Below, one piece after another: positions 27,752 to 37,221 of a stretch of 64,000 nucleotides of DNA; positions within the stretch are counted from its first letter, which is position 1, and each line of letters starts with the position of its first letter. The stretch lies in the NCBI RefSeq assembly GCF_000830505.1, contig NZ_JXOK01000004.1, positions 186,001-250,000 on the forward strand, given 5' to 3'. The notes beneath the pieces were generated by a model, which was not told the DNA's origin, searched no databases, and saw only the letters and a program-made list of their open reading frames with translations. The DNA is from Vibrio mytili. GTDB lineage: Bacteria > Pseudomonadota > Gammaproteobacteria > Enterobacterales > Vibrionaceae. A program made the translations under genes and the position numbers.

Positions 27752-30076
27752 ATGAATAAGAAACAGCTAAGTATCGTAGCTATTTTTAGTTGTGGCTTTA
27801 TTGGAATTAGTGGCTGTGCTGTAGAGCCATCGACGTCCAGTAATACCAACAAATATAAAGAAGAACTCATTACCAATGGCAGTTTTTCACAAAGCACTGA
27901 TGGATGGTGGGCTGCAGGCGCAGAACTACAATCTACCGACGAGATGGGTTGTATTACCTTTACTCAGAAGGGTAAGAATCCATGGGATGTTATTCTTGGA
28001 CAATCGGGACTGGCTTTAAAACAAGGCCAAGACTACCATCTACAATTTAGTGCGCTAGCTAAACAGTCAATAAACGTAAAAGCACTCGTCCAGCATAATG
28101 GAGCGCCATACACCAACCATTTTGTTCAGGATATTGCTCTCAATCAGGATCTTAAACCATTTCAATTTTCGTTTAAGCCAGCTGGTGATGACGATAACGT
28201 TCAATTCCAGTTTCAAATGGGAACCGAATCACCAACAACCGTCTGTGTTAAAGATGTTTCTTTAACCGGGCCAAAATATGTTAAGGAGAGCAACCTAGCT
28301 CGCGTAAGAGTTAACCAAGTTGGCTACTTTATTCATGGGCCTAAACATGCCACGGTCGTCACTAAAGAGACATCACCTGTGAGTTGGAAGTTATTAGGTT
28401 CTGACCAACGTGTTATCGCCGAAGGTGAAACGATTCCATTCGGCTTGAATAAAGCTTCTGGTGAACATGTCCAGTTGATCGATTTTAGCAGTGTGCAAAA
28501 GCCGGCAAAGCAAGCCACGTTAGAAGTGGACGGACATCAAAGCCGTCCATTTGTTATTGATAATGCCATTTATAGAAAAATGAAGTACGACGCTCTTTCT
28601 TTCTTCTATCAACAACGCAGTGGCATTGATATTGTGCCTGAATACGTGCAACGAGCCGATCTCGCTCGACCTGCAGGACATTTGCCTGAAGTTGTTACGT
28701 GTTTTAATAAAACCGATGCAAAAGGAAACCAATGGCCAGGTTGTGATCTTAACTTAGATGTCACTGGCGGCTGGTATGACGCGGGAGATCATGGCAAGTA
28801 CGTGGTTAATGGCGGCATTTCGGCATGGACTCTCGCCAACTACTACGAAAGAGAAAAGCAGGCAAATCGTACCAACGCCTTTGCAGATGGAAAAGTAAAG
28901 ATCCCAGAAAATAACAACAACTTCAACGATCTTCTTGATGAAAGTCGTTGGATGATGGACTTTATGATGGCAATGCAAGTGCCTGAAAATAGCAAAATCT
29001 GGGTTCCCGTGGGTGATCAATCCGAGAAATTAGATCAATTGAAACTCACGCAGATTGATGCCGATGGCATGGCTTTTCATAAAGTCGCTGATGACGCTTG
29101 GACGGGAATGCCTTTACCTCCTCACAAAGATCCACGTGAGCGATTCTTAAGCTACCCGACCACCGCCGCTACACTTAACTTAGCCGCTACAGCTGCTCAA
29201 TGTGCAAGGATTTGGCAAGACCTCGATCCAAGCTATGCGAAGCGTTGCCTAACTTCTGCAGAAAAAGCCTGGAAGGCAGCCAATCAACACAAAAATGTGT
29301 ATGCATACGACAACTTTGTCGGCTCCGGCCCATATGATGATACTCAACTAGATGATGAGTTTTACTGGGCCGCTGCGGAACTGTTTGTCACGACAGGGAA
29401 AGAAGAATACAAAAAAGCGGTTCAATCTTCACCTTACTATTTAGCAACTCCTAAAGGAGACCTTAATGCTACTGGCGATCTTTACTGGCAAGGAGTGAGC
29501 GCAGCAGGAACCTTGTCTCTTGCTATCGTTCCTAATAAATTACCAGCTAGCGAAATAGAGAAAGCACGTGCGAATATTATCAAAACTGCGGACGCTTATT
29601 ACCAGTCGATAGAAAAAGAAGGTTATCTCATTCCTTACAACACCGAAGAGTACCCATGGGGTTCAAATTCCAACTTAATGAACCGCAGTATCTTCCTAGG
29701 TATTGCTTATGATTTCACAAATAATCGTAAGTATGTAGAAGCTATTATTGATGCGATGGACTATGTCCTTGGCCGTAACGCGTTAGATCAGTCTTATGTT
29801 TCGGGCTATGGAAGTCGCCCGCTTCTGAATCCTCATCACCGTTTTTGGGCTCATGCCGCCGACAGTGAATCTCCAGTAGTCGCTCCTGGTGTCATGTCTG
29901 GAGGTCCTAACTCTATTAACTTCAGTGATCCTGTCGCAGCGTCAATGAAAGGCAAGTGTATTGGACAAACTTGTTGGAAAGATGATATCGGGGCGTGGAC
30001 ACTCAATGAAATAACCATCAACTGGAATGCGCCATTTTTCTGGGCGACGAGTTTCTTAGATGAAACCGTTCAATAA
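27752..30076 (+). CDS. GH9 family cellulase/glucanase, lipoprotein with N-terminal CBM
   Basis: 774 residues. Lipobox SGC near residue 22. Domain order: a carbohydrate-binding module of CBM4/9 type (about 35-172, NGSFSQSTDGWWAAGAE, CVKDVSLTG); the Ig-like N-domain of GH9 (about 175-275, RVRVNQVGYF); the catalytic alpha6/alpha6 barrel from about 280. The catalytic base aspartates sit in GGWYDAGDHGKYV (about 338-350), the histidine motif in NPHHRFWAHAAD, and the acid in NEITINWNAP (about 757). GH9 enzymes cut beta-1,4-glucans with inversion. CACGAGG precedes the ATG. A paralogue is at 33625-35910. Confidence 0.92.
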   Translation: MNKKQLSIVAIFSCGFIGISGCAVEPSTSSNTNKYKEELITNGSFSQSTDGWWAAGAELQSTDEMGCITFTQKGKNPWDVILGQSGLALKQGQDYHLQFSALAKQSINVKALVQHNGAPYTNHFVQDIALNQDLKPFQFSFKPAGDDDNVQFQFQMGTESPTTVCVKDVSLTGPKYVKESNLARVRVNQVGYFIHGPKHATVVTKETSPVSWKLLGSDQRVIAEGETIPFGLNKASGEHVQLIDFSSVQKPAKQATLEVDGHQSRPFVIDNAIYRKMKYDALSFFYQQRSGIDIVPEYVQRADLARPAGHLPEVVTCFNKTDAKGNQWPGCDLNLDVTGGWYDAGDHGKYVVNGGISAWTLANYYEREKQANRTNAFADGKVKIPENNNNFNDLLDESRWMMDFMMAMQVPENSKIWVPVGDQSEKLDQLKLTQIDADGMAFHKVADDAWTGMPLPPHKDPRERFLSYPTTAATLNLAATAAQCARIWQDLDPSYAKRCLTSAEKAWKAANQHKNVYAYDNFVGSGPYDDTQLDDEFYWAAAELFVTTGKEEYKKAVQSSPYYLATPKGDLNATGDLYWQGVSAAGTLSLAIVPNKLPASEIEKARANIIKTADAYYQSIEKEGYLIPYNTEEYPWGSNSNLMNRSIFLGIAYDFTNNRKYVEAIIDAMDYVLGRNALDQSYVSGYGSRPLLNPHHRFWAHAADSESPVVAPGVMSGGPNSINFSDPVAASMKGKCIGQTCWKDDIGAWTLNEITINWNAPFFWATSFLDETVQ

Positions 30077-30095
30077 CTGAGTAGCATAACGTAAC

Positions 30096-30123
30096 AAAGC
30101 CGAAAAAGTATTTTCGGCTTTTT
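30096..30123. terminator. Bidirectional terminator between GH9 and LacI genes
   Basis: AAAGCCGAAAA (30096-30106) pairs with TTTTCGGCTTT (30111-30121). It separates two convergent genes. Confidence 0.85.
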
Positions 30124-30133
30124 ACTCGCGCTC

Positions 30134-31153
30134 TTATCGATATAGAGACTTAGTTGAATCTCTCGCTTTTAAACAAATAGGTGGAAGCCTAACCGTTTCG
30201 ACTTCTCCACACAGCAGCTTTAATACACATCGAGCACTGATCGCACCGATTTCATCAAGTGGTTGACGTAATGTTGAAAGAGAAGGCGTGAAATAAGGCG
30301 ACATCGGTAGGTCATCAAAACCAATAACGGACACATCTTCCGGAACTTTGAACCCATGCTTATGTAATGCTTTGATTGCACCAAAGGCGGTAAGATCATT
30401 AGCGGCAAATATGGCGGAAAAATACACGCCAGACTGAATAAGCTCTACCGTTTTATCGTAGCCAGTTTTGATACCAAAATCGCCCTCCAAGACCAACTTT
30501 TCCTTATAAGCAACGCCTGCCTCCGAGAGTGCTTTTTTATAACCAAGAAAACGGGAAGTCGCATCTTGATGATTTGCCAAGCCTTTTATATGTGCGATAT
30601 TAACGTGCCCAAGCTGTATTAAGTGCAAGGTGGCAAGATACCCACCGAGCGTGTTATCAAGTGCGATCGACTGAATATTATCTCCCTCAATATCATAGCC
30701 AACCGCAACCACGGGTATTTTCTCAGCACACTTAACAATAAGCGACTTATCAACATTGCCAGAAATGATGATGATCGCATCCACATCGCTTTTGAGAAGA
30801 TAGTCAAGAGAATGAGAAACCAACCTCTGCTGCCAACTATTCACTGACATCAATATTGAATACCCATGTTCATCAAGCACCTTTTCTATATCTATCAGAA
30901 TAGAACTGGTGTAAGGACTGTCCGGATTCTGAACCAGTACGCCAATCGTCAGCGAACGGGTTTTGACCAGTTTATCAACATCGACTTGAGGCCTATACCC
31001 CAATAAACGGATGGCATCTTCTATTTTTTCCGCTTTATCATTAGAGACATAGGACGATCTATTAAAGTATCGAGAAACCGTACTGGGAGATACGTTAGCA
31101 AGCTTCGCAACTTCGTAAGCGGTAGGCGCCTTGGTTTTATTTGTTTTATCCAT
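30134..31153 (-). CDS. LacI-family regulator, first of a paralogous pair
   Basis: 339 residues. The helix-turn-helix is [25 protein letters not shown], followed by a hinge helix and a periplasmic-binding-protein-like sensor domain ([18 protein letters not shown] onward; [23 protein letters not shown] near the end). It closes with STKSLYR, also the ending of the lacI-type gene at 36076 (STKSIYR). Next to the GH9 and GH16 genes, it probably represses them in the absence of a glucan oligosaccharide. Confidence 0.88.
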   Translation of the reverse strand: MDKTNKTKAPTAYEVAKLANVSPSTVSRYFNRSSYVSNDKAEKIEDAIRLLGYRPQVDVDKLVKTRSLTIGVLVQNPDSPYTSSILIDIEKVLDEHGYSILMSVNSWQQRLVSHSLDYLLKSDVDAIIIISGNVDKSLIVKCAEKIPVVAVGYDIEGDNIQSIALDNTLGGYLATLHLIQLGHVNIAHIKGLANHQDATSRFLGYKKALSEAGVAYKEKLVLEGDFGIKTGYDKTVELIQSGVYFSAIFAANDLTAFGAIKALHKHGFKVPEDVSVIGFDDLPMSPYFTPSLSTLRQPLDEIGAISARCVLKLLCGEVETVRLPPICLKARDSTKSLYR

Positions 31154-31322
31154 ATGAAGACTTAATGCTTTAGATCCAATCTAGAGTAACCGTTCTAACA
31201 CATGTTTTCAGATTAGTGAAGGTAAAGGTTTGGTAAAAATCAACCTCTTATACTTTTGCAAATAACAATAGAGATAACAAAATAATACTTCTTGGTAGGT
31301 TATATCCACACGTGTAACCAAT

Positions 31323-31355
31323 AGCAACTAGAGAGGATGACACTGTCTAGTTGCT
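31323..31355 (-). terminator. Hairpin downstream of the oxidoreductase gene
   Basis: AGCAACTAGA (31323-31332) pairs perfectly with TCTAGTTGCT (31346-31355). No strong T-tract follows, so a terminator role is tentative. Confidence 0.4.
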
Positions 31356-31391
31356 AGCGCAAATCTGCACGCGCACGATCTGTTTTCTGTT

Positions 31392-32387
31392 TTAAGTGTG
31401 ATGTAAGAATGGGTATTCCAGCCCGATCTGCCGACGAATTTCATCCATGGTTTTCATCGTATTTATAGTGTCTTGCCAGCTCATGACATCACTCTGAAGT
31501 TTACCTTGAGCAATGCAACTCATTACCTCTTCAATTTGATATTCAAAACCTGTTGCTCTAAACGGTCGCTCCACCACTTCCTCTTTTTCGCCGGCAACAC
31601 ATAATACCGCCTTCGAACCTGCCCAAAACATGGATTCGATTTTTATGTAGCCATTGCTACCGTAAATCGTGAAACTATTGTCCAATGTAGTGTTCAAGCT
31701 AACCGTGAACTGGCTACCAATACCATCATAATCAAGAATTACACTGGTACGTTCATCGACATTTGTCTCACCAATCATGCCATTCGCCACTATCACACTT
31801 GGCTCACGTTGCAGCACAAACTGTGACATGGTGAGGTTATAAATTCCCATATCGAGCAGTGCTCCACCTGCTAAGTCATTGTTTAATAGTCGATCATTCT
31901 CATCACGTGGTACGTTAAAACCAAAAGATGAACTCAATAGGCGTAAGTCACCAATATGTTTTTCACCCAGCCAGTTTGACACCTGCTGCCAAATTGGCAA
32001 AAAGCGTGTCCAAACAGCTTCCATCAAGAAGACCTGACGTTTTTCAGCGAGTTCTACTAACTCCCGTGCTTGAGCTTCATCTACACAAAGTGGCTTTTCA
32101 CACAAAACCGGCTTCCCCGCCAAAAGACATGCTTTTACCCATTCAAAATGAAAGCGATGAGGGTTAGCAATGTAAATCGCATCAACAAGTGCATCATCGA
32201 TTAAGGCACGGTAGTCATTGTAAACATGCTGACATTCGTATTCTTGCGCAAAAGAGTTGGCTCGCTCTAGGTTTGAGCTTGCTACGGCATACAAGTTTGC
32301 ATTAGGGACTACATCTAACGCTTTAGCAAAAGTGTGAGCTATTCTACCTGGGGCGATAATACCCCAATTGAATTTTTTTTCAGTCAT
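31392..32387 (-). CDS. Gfo/Idh/MocA family oxidoreductase
   Basis: 331 residues. An N-terminal Rossmann domain (WGIIAPGRIAHTFAKALDVV) binds NAD(P); the catalytic-lysine motif is EKPLCVDEAQA; the C-terminal beta-sheet domain contains GGALLDMGIYNLTM. It is closest in form to the dihydrodiol dehydrogenase / glucose-fructose oxidoreductase branch. Cytosolic, substrate unknown. The ATG at 32387 is preferred over 32393 because AAGGA then has a proper 6-base spacing. In this locus it may process a sugar derived from glucan. It is divergent from the permuted GH16 gene. Confidence 0.82.
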   Translation of the reverse strand: MTEKKFNWGIIAPGRIAHTFAKALDVVPNANLYAVASSNLERANSFAQEYECQHVYNDYRALIDDALVDAIYIANPHRFHFEWVKACLLAGKPVLCEKPLCVDEAQARELVELAEKRQVFLMEAVWTRFLPIWQQVSNWLGEKHIGDLRLLSSSFGFNVPRDENDRLLNNDLAGGALLDMGIYNLTMSQFVLQREPSVIVANGMIGETNVDERTSVILDYDGIGSQFTVSLNTTLDNSFTIYGSNGYIKIESMFWAGSKAVLCVAGEKEEVVERPFRATGFEYQIEEVMSCIAQGKLQSDVMSWQDTINTMKTMDEIRRQIGLEYPFLHHT

Positions 32388-32614
32388 AAACATTCCTTAT
32401 TATTTCAATTAGAAAATAGCAAATAATCGAACGTTTTCCTAGCTCTAACTCCTCACAATTGTCAACTTCAATAAATTAAATTTAGATAATAAAAACCACT
32501 TACAACTTATAGTTAAAATATTCACCCAAACCTCTCATATTTAATTAAGAAATTTGAAATAGACAGTTTAGAAACATAAAATATTTTTCAGTATTTAAAT
32601 TAATAAGGATGGTT

Positions 32615-33448
32615 ATGAAAAAAATCATATCAATCGCAACTATCGCACTTATAGGGAGTGCACTAAGTGGTTGCCAATCACAATCAGCATCTAATCAAGG
32701 ACAATCACATACAGATATTAATCAAGATACATTAATAAAAACAGGAAAACTCAATAAAACCAAAACACCTCTTTATGGCGCGGAAATTTACAGTCATAAT
32801 AAAATTAAGTTCGGCAAGTTTGTTATGCGTATGAAGATGGTATCAAGCCCTGGTGTTATCTCTTCGTTTTTCACTTACGATAACGAGTCATGGCAGGGCG
32901 GTATCCCTTGGAGAGAGATTGATATCGAAGTGGTTGGGAAACAACCAGATCAACTACAAACTAACCTAATTACGGGAAATAGTACAAAACGCATACACTC
33001 AGAGACTATTCACAACATACAAAATTTGGACCAGTTCCACGAGTTCACGTTAATCTGGACACCAGATGAAATAACGTGGAAAGTCGATGGAAAGGTGATC
33101 CATACTGAAACTGCGGCAACATCAAAACAAGTTATTGATATGCGAGATTCACCTCAAAGTTACCGTATGAATTTATGGATATCTGAAGCTATTGAATGGG
33201 CTGGTTTATTCAATACTAAAAACTTACCATTATATCAATATGTCGACTGGATTGAATATCATAGCTTTAATAATGGCGACTTTAACTTAGAGTGGCGAGA
33301 TGATTTTAATAGCTTCAATGAAAAGCGTTGGGGAAAAGGCGATTGGAGTTTTGATGGAAACCTAGTAACATTTTCACAAGACAACATAGCAATTAGGAAT
33401 GGCATGTTAGTGCTTGGATTAACGAACAACCAAACAGGTATAAATTAA
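32615..33448 (+). CDS. GH16 lichenase-type beta-glucanase lipoprotein, apparently circularly permuted
   Basis: 277 residues. Lipobox LSGC (Cys20), then a polar linker. The catalytic domain starts at YGAEIYSHNKIKFGKFVMRM (about 54-73), a segment that lies in the middle of Bacillus lichenases. It continues through VISSFFTYDNES and the catalytic Glu101-x-Asp103-x-Glu105 in WREIDIEVVG to YVDWIEYHSF. The remaining 52 residues (226-277) hold EWRDDFNSFNEKRWGKGDWS and GMLVLGLT, which match the usual N-terminal strands (PFNSYN...W, KLKLGLT) of lichenases. The order is therefore reversed, as in the Fibrobacter succinogenes enzyme. The ATG at 32615 is chosen for its spacing from AAGGAT. Confidence 0.85.
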   Translation: MKKIISIATIALIGSALSGCQSQSASNQGQSHTDINQDTLIKTGKLNKTKTPLYGAEIYSHNKIKFGKFVMRMKMVSSPGVISSFFTYDNESWQGGIPWREIDIEVVGKQPDQLQTNLITGNSTKRIHSETIHNIQNLDQFHEFTLIWTPDEITWKVDGKVIHTETAATSKQVIDMRDSPQSYRMNLWISEAIEWAGLFNTKNLPLYQYVDWIEYHSFNNGDFNLEWRDDFNSFNEKRWGKGDWSFDGNLVTFSQDNIAIRNGMLVLGLTNNQTGIN

Positions 33449-33474
33449 TAAATATAACACTTTTAAAAAAACAT

Positions 33475-33510
33475 ATACCCAAGTTCCGTTATGTTACTTG
33501 GGTATTTTTA
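33475..33510 (+). terminator. Terminator of the permuted GH16 gene
   Basis: ATACCCAAGT (33475-33484) pairs with ACTTGGGTAT (33496-33505), followed by TTTTT. Confidence 0.85.
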
Positions 33511-33624
33511 TATCGAATAAATTAGTTATTTAATCATTATTACTTGTTGTAATAAAAGGCCACCTCACTTTTTCGTTCAAGAGAAAAAATGTAAAGTGAC
33601 CTATTAACGTCGTAACCGGGCTTG

Positions 33625-35910
33625 TTAATTCAATTGACCTTCATCTAAGGCAGTTGCTACCCAAACCAATGGAGCATTCCAGTTAATTGTAATTTCATTA
33701 AACGACCAAGCATTGATGTTATCACGATAGCACGTTTGTCCAACGCATACGCCCTTCAACGTAGCGGCAACTGGATCACTGTAACTTACAGAGTTTGGAC
33801 CGCCAACCAATGCCCCAGGCGCAGGTTCAGGTGAATTCTCATCCGCAGCATGCGCCCAAAAACGATGATGTGGATTCTTAGCAGCATTTGGACCATAACC
33901 TGTAACATAGGATAGGTTCATTGGGTTTGCACCTAGTAGATAATCCATCGCGTTGGCCGCGGCTTTGACATACATAAGATCACCAGTGAAATCGTACGCG
34001 TAAATTAGCAGCATAGATCGGTTTACAAAACTTGAGTTTGATCCCCACGGATATTCTTCTACCGTGTAAGGAATATGGTAACCCTCGTTCTTAATCTGAT
34101 TTACAAAGTTGTCCGCCGTTTCTATCAAGTTGTTTCTTGCAATCTTAACTTGCTCCTCACCTAGGCCGTTCGGGACTATCGCTAAGCTTACGGTTCCTAA
34201 AGGTGCCGTATAACCCCAAAACATTTCGCCAGTTGCCTCAATATCCCCTTTTGGTGTTTCAAGGTAATGAGAAGAACTTTTCAGAGCATCAGCGTACTTG
34301 CTATCTCCTGTCGTAATATAAAGCTCACTAGCTGCCCAATAAAACTCATCAGAAAGTTCAGAATCATCATAAGGACCAGAACCCGTAAAGTTATCGTATG
34401 CGAAAATGTTAGGGCTTCTGCTCGCTGACTTCCAAGCCTCTTCCGCTGCATTCAGACAGGTTTTCGAGAACTCTGGATCAATATCTTTCCAAATTCGCGC
34501 ACATTGAGCACCTATCGCTGACAAGTTTAACGTAGCAGCGGTAGTAGGATAGCCCACATATCGCTTCTGTGTATCTAGGTGAGGAGGTAATGGCATCCCA
34601 GTCCAAGCTTCGTCAGCAACTTTATGGAAAGCCATGCCTTTAGCGTTAATCTTTGTCAATTTCAGTGTCTTACCTTTCGACTGATCACCAATTGGCACCG
34701 CGACTGAGCTGTTTGTGTTGATCTGCATAGCCAACATGAACTCGATATTCCAACGAGCTTCTGATAGCAAAGGATTAACACCGTTTCCCGCTTCAGGAAT
34801 TTTCACTTTCCCATCAGCAAAAGGGATTGGCACATTTTCTAGCCATTTACCTCTTTCATACAAATTGAGCAGCGTCCAAGTCGAAATACCGCTGTTAACT
34901 GTATATTTGCCATGATCACCCGCATCATACCAACCACCGGTGACATCAACAGAAAAGTCACAACCTGGCCATTGATTACCCCAACTGTCCACTTTATCAA
35001 AACAAGTGACCACATCACTCATATGGCCGCCTGGGCGTGCTAAATCTTCACGTTGGACAAGGGATTTATCAATATCTATGCCGCTGCGGTTTTGGTAGAA
35101 ATAAGAAAGTGCATCGTATTTTAACTGGCTGTAGATACCTTTACTGATACTAAATGGGAAGCTCTGATCGTCGCCCACTTTCACTTTCAGGCCACTCATG
35201 TCCGTTTTGTAGTTTGATAGATCAATTTGATGAATAAATTCACCGGATGCTTTATTCAAACCAAACACTTCCGTTTTGCCTAAATCGATATTGATATCGC
35301 TACTGTTGGTTAAAACCCACTTTAAAGGTTCTTTTGATTCATTGGCGACAAAGACGATTTTATCCGCTTTGGGAAGATAGCCTAATTGATTCGCACGAAC
35401 CGAGCTTATCTTCAGCTCCTCAACATACCGTTTACCGATAATCGAAACATTGCTAACGCATATGGTCCCAGTTTTTTGCGCCCCCATTTGGAATTGGAAC
35501 TCAGTTTTACCGTCACTTTCAACATCATGAGTGAAGTTAAATTGATAGTGCTTTTTGTTGGTTGATACTTTTGTCTCATCGATAAAGTAGTGCGTGTACG
35601 GCGGTCCTTCATGTTGGATCAATGATTTCATCTGAGTATCAACTGTTGAGTAAGCATCAAATGAAACTTGATAGTCTTCATTATTGGCTAAACCAATACC
35701 ACCCTGCCCCAAAATCACATTCCATGAATTTTCACCTGGGTTTCTGATCTCAACGCAAGCTTCACCATTATTGACTTGTACATCAGCACCGGCATTCCAC
35801 CAACCATCCATACTTCCATCAAAGTTACCATTAATAACTTGCTCACTTGCATAAACGGACCCCGATGAAAGTATCAGTGCTGCAATCAGTGAGAGGTTCA
35901 TTTTGTTCAT
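33625..35910 (-). CDS. GH9 family cellulase/glucanase with N-terminal CBM, second copy
   Basis: 761 residues, a paralogue of the GH9 enzyme at 27752 with the same domain order: CBM4/9-like module (about 25-160, NGNFDGSMDGWWNAGAD), Ig-like domain (RANQLGYLPKADKIV), and GH9 barrel with GGWYDAGDHGKYT, NPHHRFWAHAAD and NEITINWNAP. It differs in its export signal: a cleavable Sec peptide ending SVYA with no lipobox cysteine, so this copy is soluble in the periplasm or secreted, while the other is a lipoprotein. The ATG at 35910 has AGGAAT upstream. Confidence 0.92.
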   Translation of the reverse strand: MNKMNLSLIAALILSSGSVYASEQVINGNFDGSMDGWWNAGADVQVNNGEACVEIRNPGENSWNVILGQGGIGLANNEDYQVSFDAYSTVDTQMKSLIQHEGPPYTHYFIDETKVSTNKKHYQFNFTHDVESDGKTEFQFQMGAQKTGTICVSNVSIIGKRYVEELKISSVRANQLGYLPKADKIVFVANESKEPLKWVLTNSSDINIDLGKTEVFGLNKASGEFIHQIDLSNYKTDMSGLKVKVGDDQSFPFSISKGIYSQLKYDALSYFYQNRSGIDIDKSLVQREDLARPGGHMSDVVTCFDKVDSWGNQWPGCDFSVDVTGGWYDAGDHGKYTVNSGISTWTLLNLYERGKWLENVPIPFADGKVKIPEAGNGVNPLLSEARWNIEFMLAMQINTNSSVAVPIGDQSKGKTLKLTKINAKGMAFHKVADEAWTGMPLPPHLDTQKRYVGYPTTAATLNLSAIGAQCARIWKDIDPEFSKTCLNAAEEAWKSASRSPNIFAYDNFTGSGPYDDSELSDEFYWAASELYITTGDSKYADALKSSSHYLETPKGDIEATGEMFWGYTAPLGTVSLAIVPNGLGEEQVKIARNNLIETADNFVNQIKNEGYHIPYTVEEYPWGSNSSFVNRSMLLIYAYDFTGDLMYVKAAANAMDYLLGANPMNLSYVTGYGPNAAKNPHHRFWAHAADENSPEPAPGALVGGPNSVSYSDPVAATLKGVCVGQTCYRDNINAWSFNEITINWNAPLVWVATALDEGQLN

Positions 35911-36075
35911 ACTTATTCCTAGACATTGCGAATACAACACCATGAAATTAAGTTATTTTTGTTCGCATTAAGTTGATGTATGCACACAAAAAAAAGACGT
36001 CATAAATGCCAATTCTCACCTTCGTGACACTGGTAACATTTGATGACAAGCCAATGAATCCGTTTCAGGAAAGTG

Positions 36076-37091
36076 CTATCGATAAATCGATTTTGTTGAT
36101 TGCCGCACGACGAGATCAATCGGAGGCAATCTCGCTTCGTTATTTTCTCTTGCCAATAAGTTCAACATTGATCTTGCACATAAGGTTCCGATTTCTTCTA
36201 TCGGTTGACGTAATGTCGTCAGTGCTGGAGTGAAATAGCGGGATACAGGTAAGTCATCAAACCCAACAACGGATACATCCTTTGGTACACGCAAACCTCG
36301 GTCAGTCAACGCTTTAATCGCACCATATGCCGTCTGATCATTGGCAGCAAATATAGCCGAAAAGTGTATTTTAGATTCGATTAATTCAATTGTTTTTTGA
36401 TACCCTGATTCAGCACTGAAATCACCTTGCATAATCAGCTTAGGATTCGGCTTGATACTCGCCTCTAACAGAGCCTTTTTATATCCTTGAAAGCGTGCTT
36501 TAGAATCCGGTTGGTTGTCTAAACCTTTAATATGCGCGATATTCATATGACCAAGCTGCAACAAATGCAACGTTGCCATATAGCCGCCAAGGCTGTTATC
36601 CAAACGTAATGAACGAATGTTTTCTCCCTCGATATTGTATCCGACTGCAACAACAGGGAGCGATTTCGCCGTTTTTAAAATCAGCTCCTCACTCAAACTC
36701 CCCGTAACCACGATCAAACCATCGACAGCGCACTTCAGCAAATATTCAAGTGCATTCACCTCTAATTTATTTTGCCAATGTCCCGTCGCTAAAACCAAAG
36801 AATAGCCCTGCGCCATCAGAACTCTTTCCATGTCATTGAGAATGCTGCTGGTATAAGGCTGTCTGGATGCTGAACTAAAACGCCAATGGTCATCGAGCGA
36901 CGATTTTTATCCTGTTGCATCTGAAAGTTAGGTTTGTAACCGAGAGAAGTGATGGCATGCTCTATCTTATGGCTTTTGTCTTCTGAGACATAAGTAGTTC
37001 GGTTTAGGAAACGTGAAACAGTACTAGGTGATACTCCTGCTAAGTTTGCTACATCGTATAAAGTGGGAACTTTATTCTTTTTCCTGACCAT
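36076..37091 (-). CDS. LacI-family regulator, second of the pair, one-base frameshift
   Basis: About 338 residues when repaired, co-linear with the regulator at 30134. The N-terminal frame has [25 protein letters not shown] and GVLVQHPDS; the C-terminal frame has MERVLMAQGYSLVLATGHW, VVGFDDLPVSRYFTPALTT and STKSIYR. Adding one C at the GG of 36857-36858 (minus-strand AGCCTT to AGCCCTT) reads [18 protein letters not shown], matching the sister gene. The ATG at 37091 is chosen by homology and a nearby AGG. It probably governs the second GH9 or the GH116 gene. Confidence 0.83.
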
Positions 37092-37156
37092 AACCTGATT
37101 CTGCCTTTTATGAATAGATTTACAACTATGAATAAATTTATTAAGCAATGAATATA

Positions 37157-37194
37157 ACGTGGGATTGAGTGAATTGTCATTATCAATCCCACGT
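37157..37194 (-). terminator. Hairpin between the GH116 and lacI genes
   Basis: ACGTGGGATTGA (37157-37168) pairs perfectly with TCAATCCCACGT (37183-37194), 12 bp. It lies just past the GH116 stop on the minus strand. The following T-tract is modest. Confidence 0.65.
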
Positions 37195-37221
37195 TTGTGG
37201 CGTTTACATCAACCCTAAGTG

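Noticed and set aside
31170..31200. Possible LacI operator GTAACCGTTC upstream of the first lacI gene
   Set aside because: Only about half of the positions are symmetric, not better than chance in AT-rich DNA.
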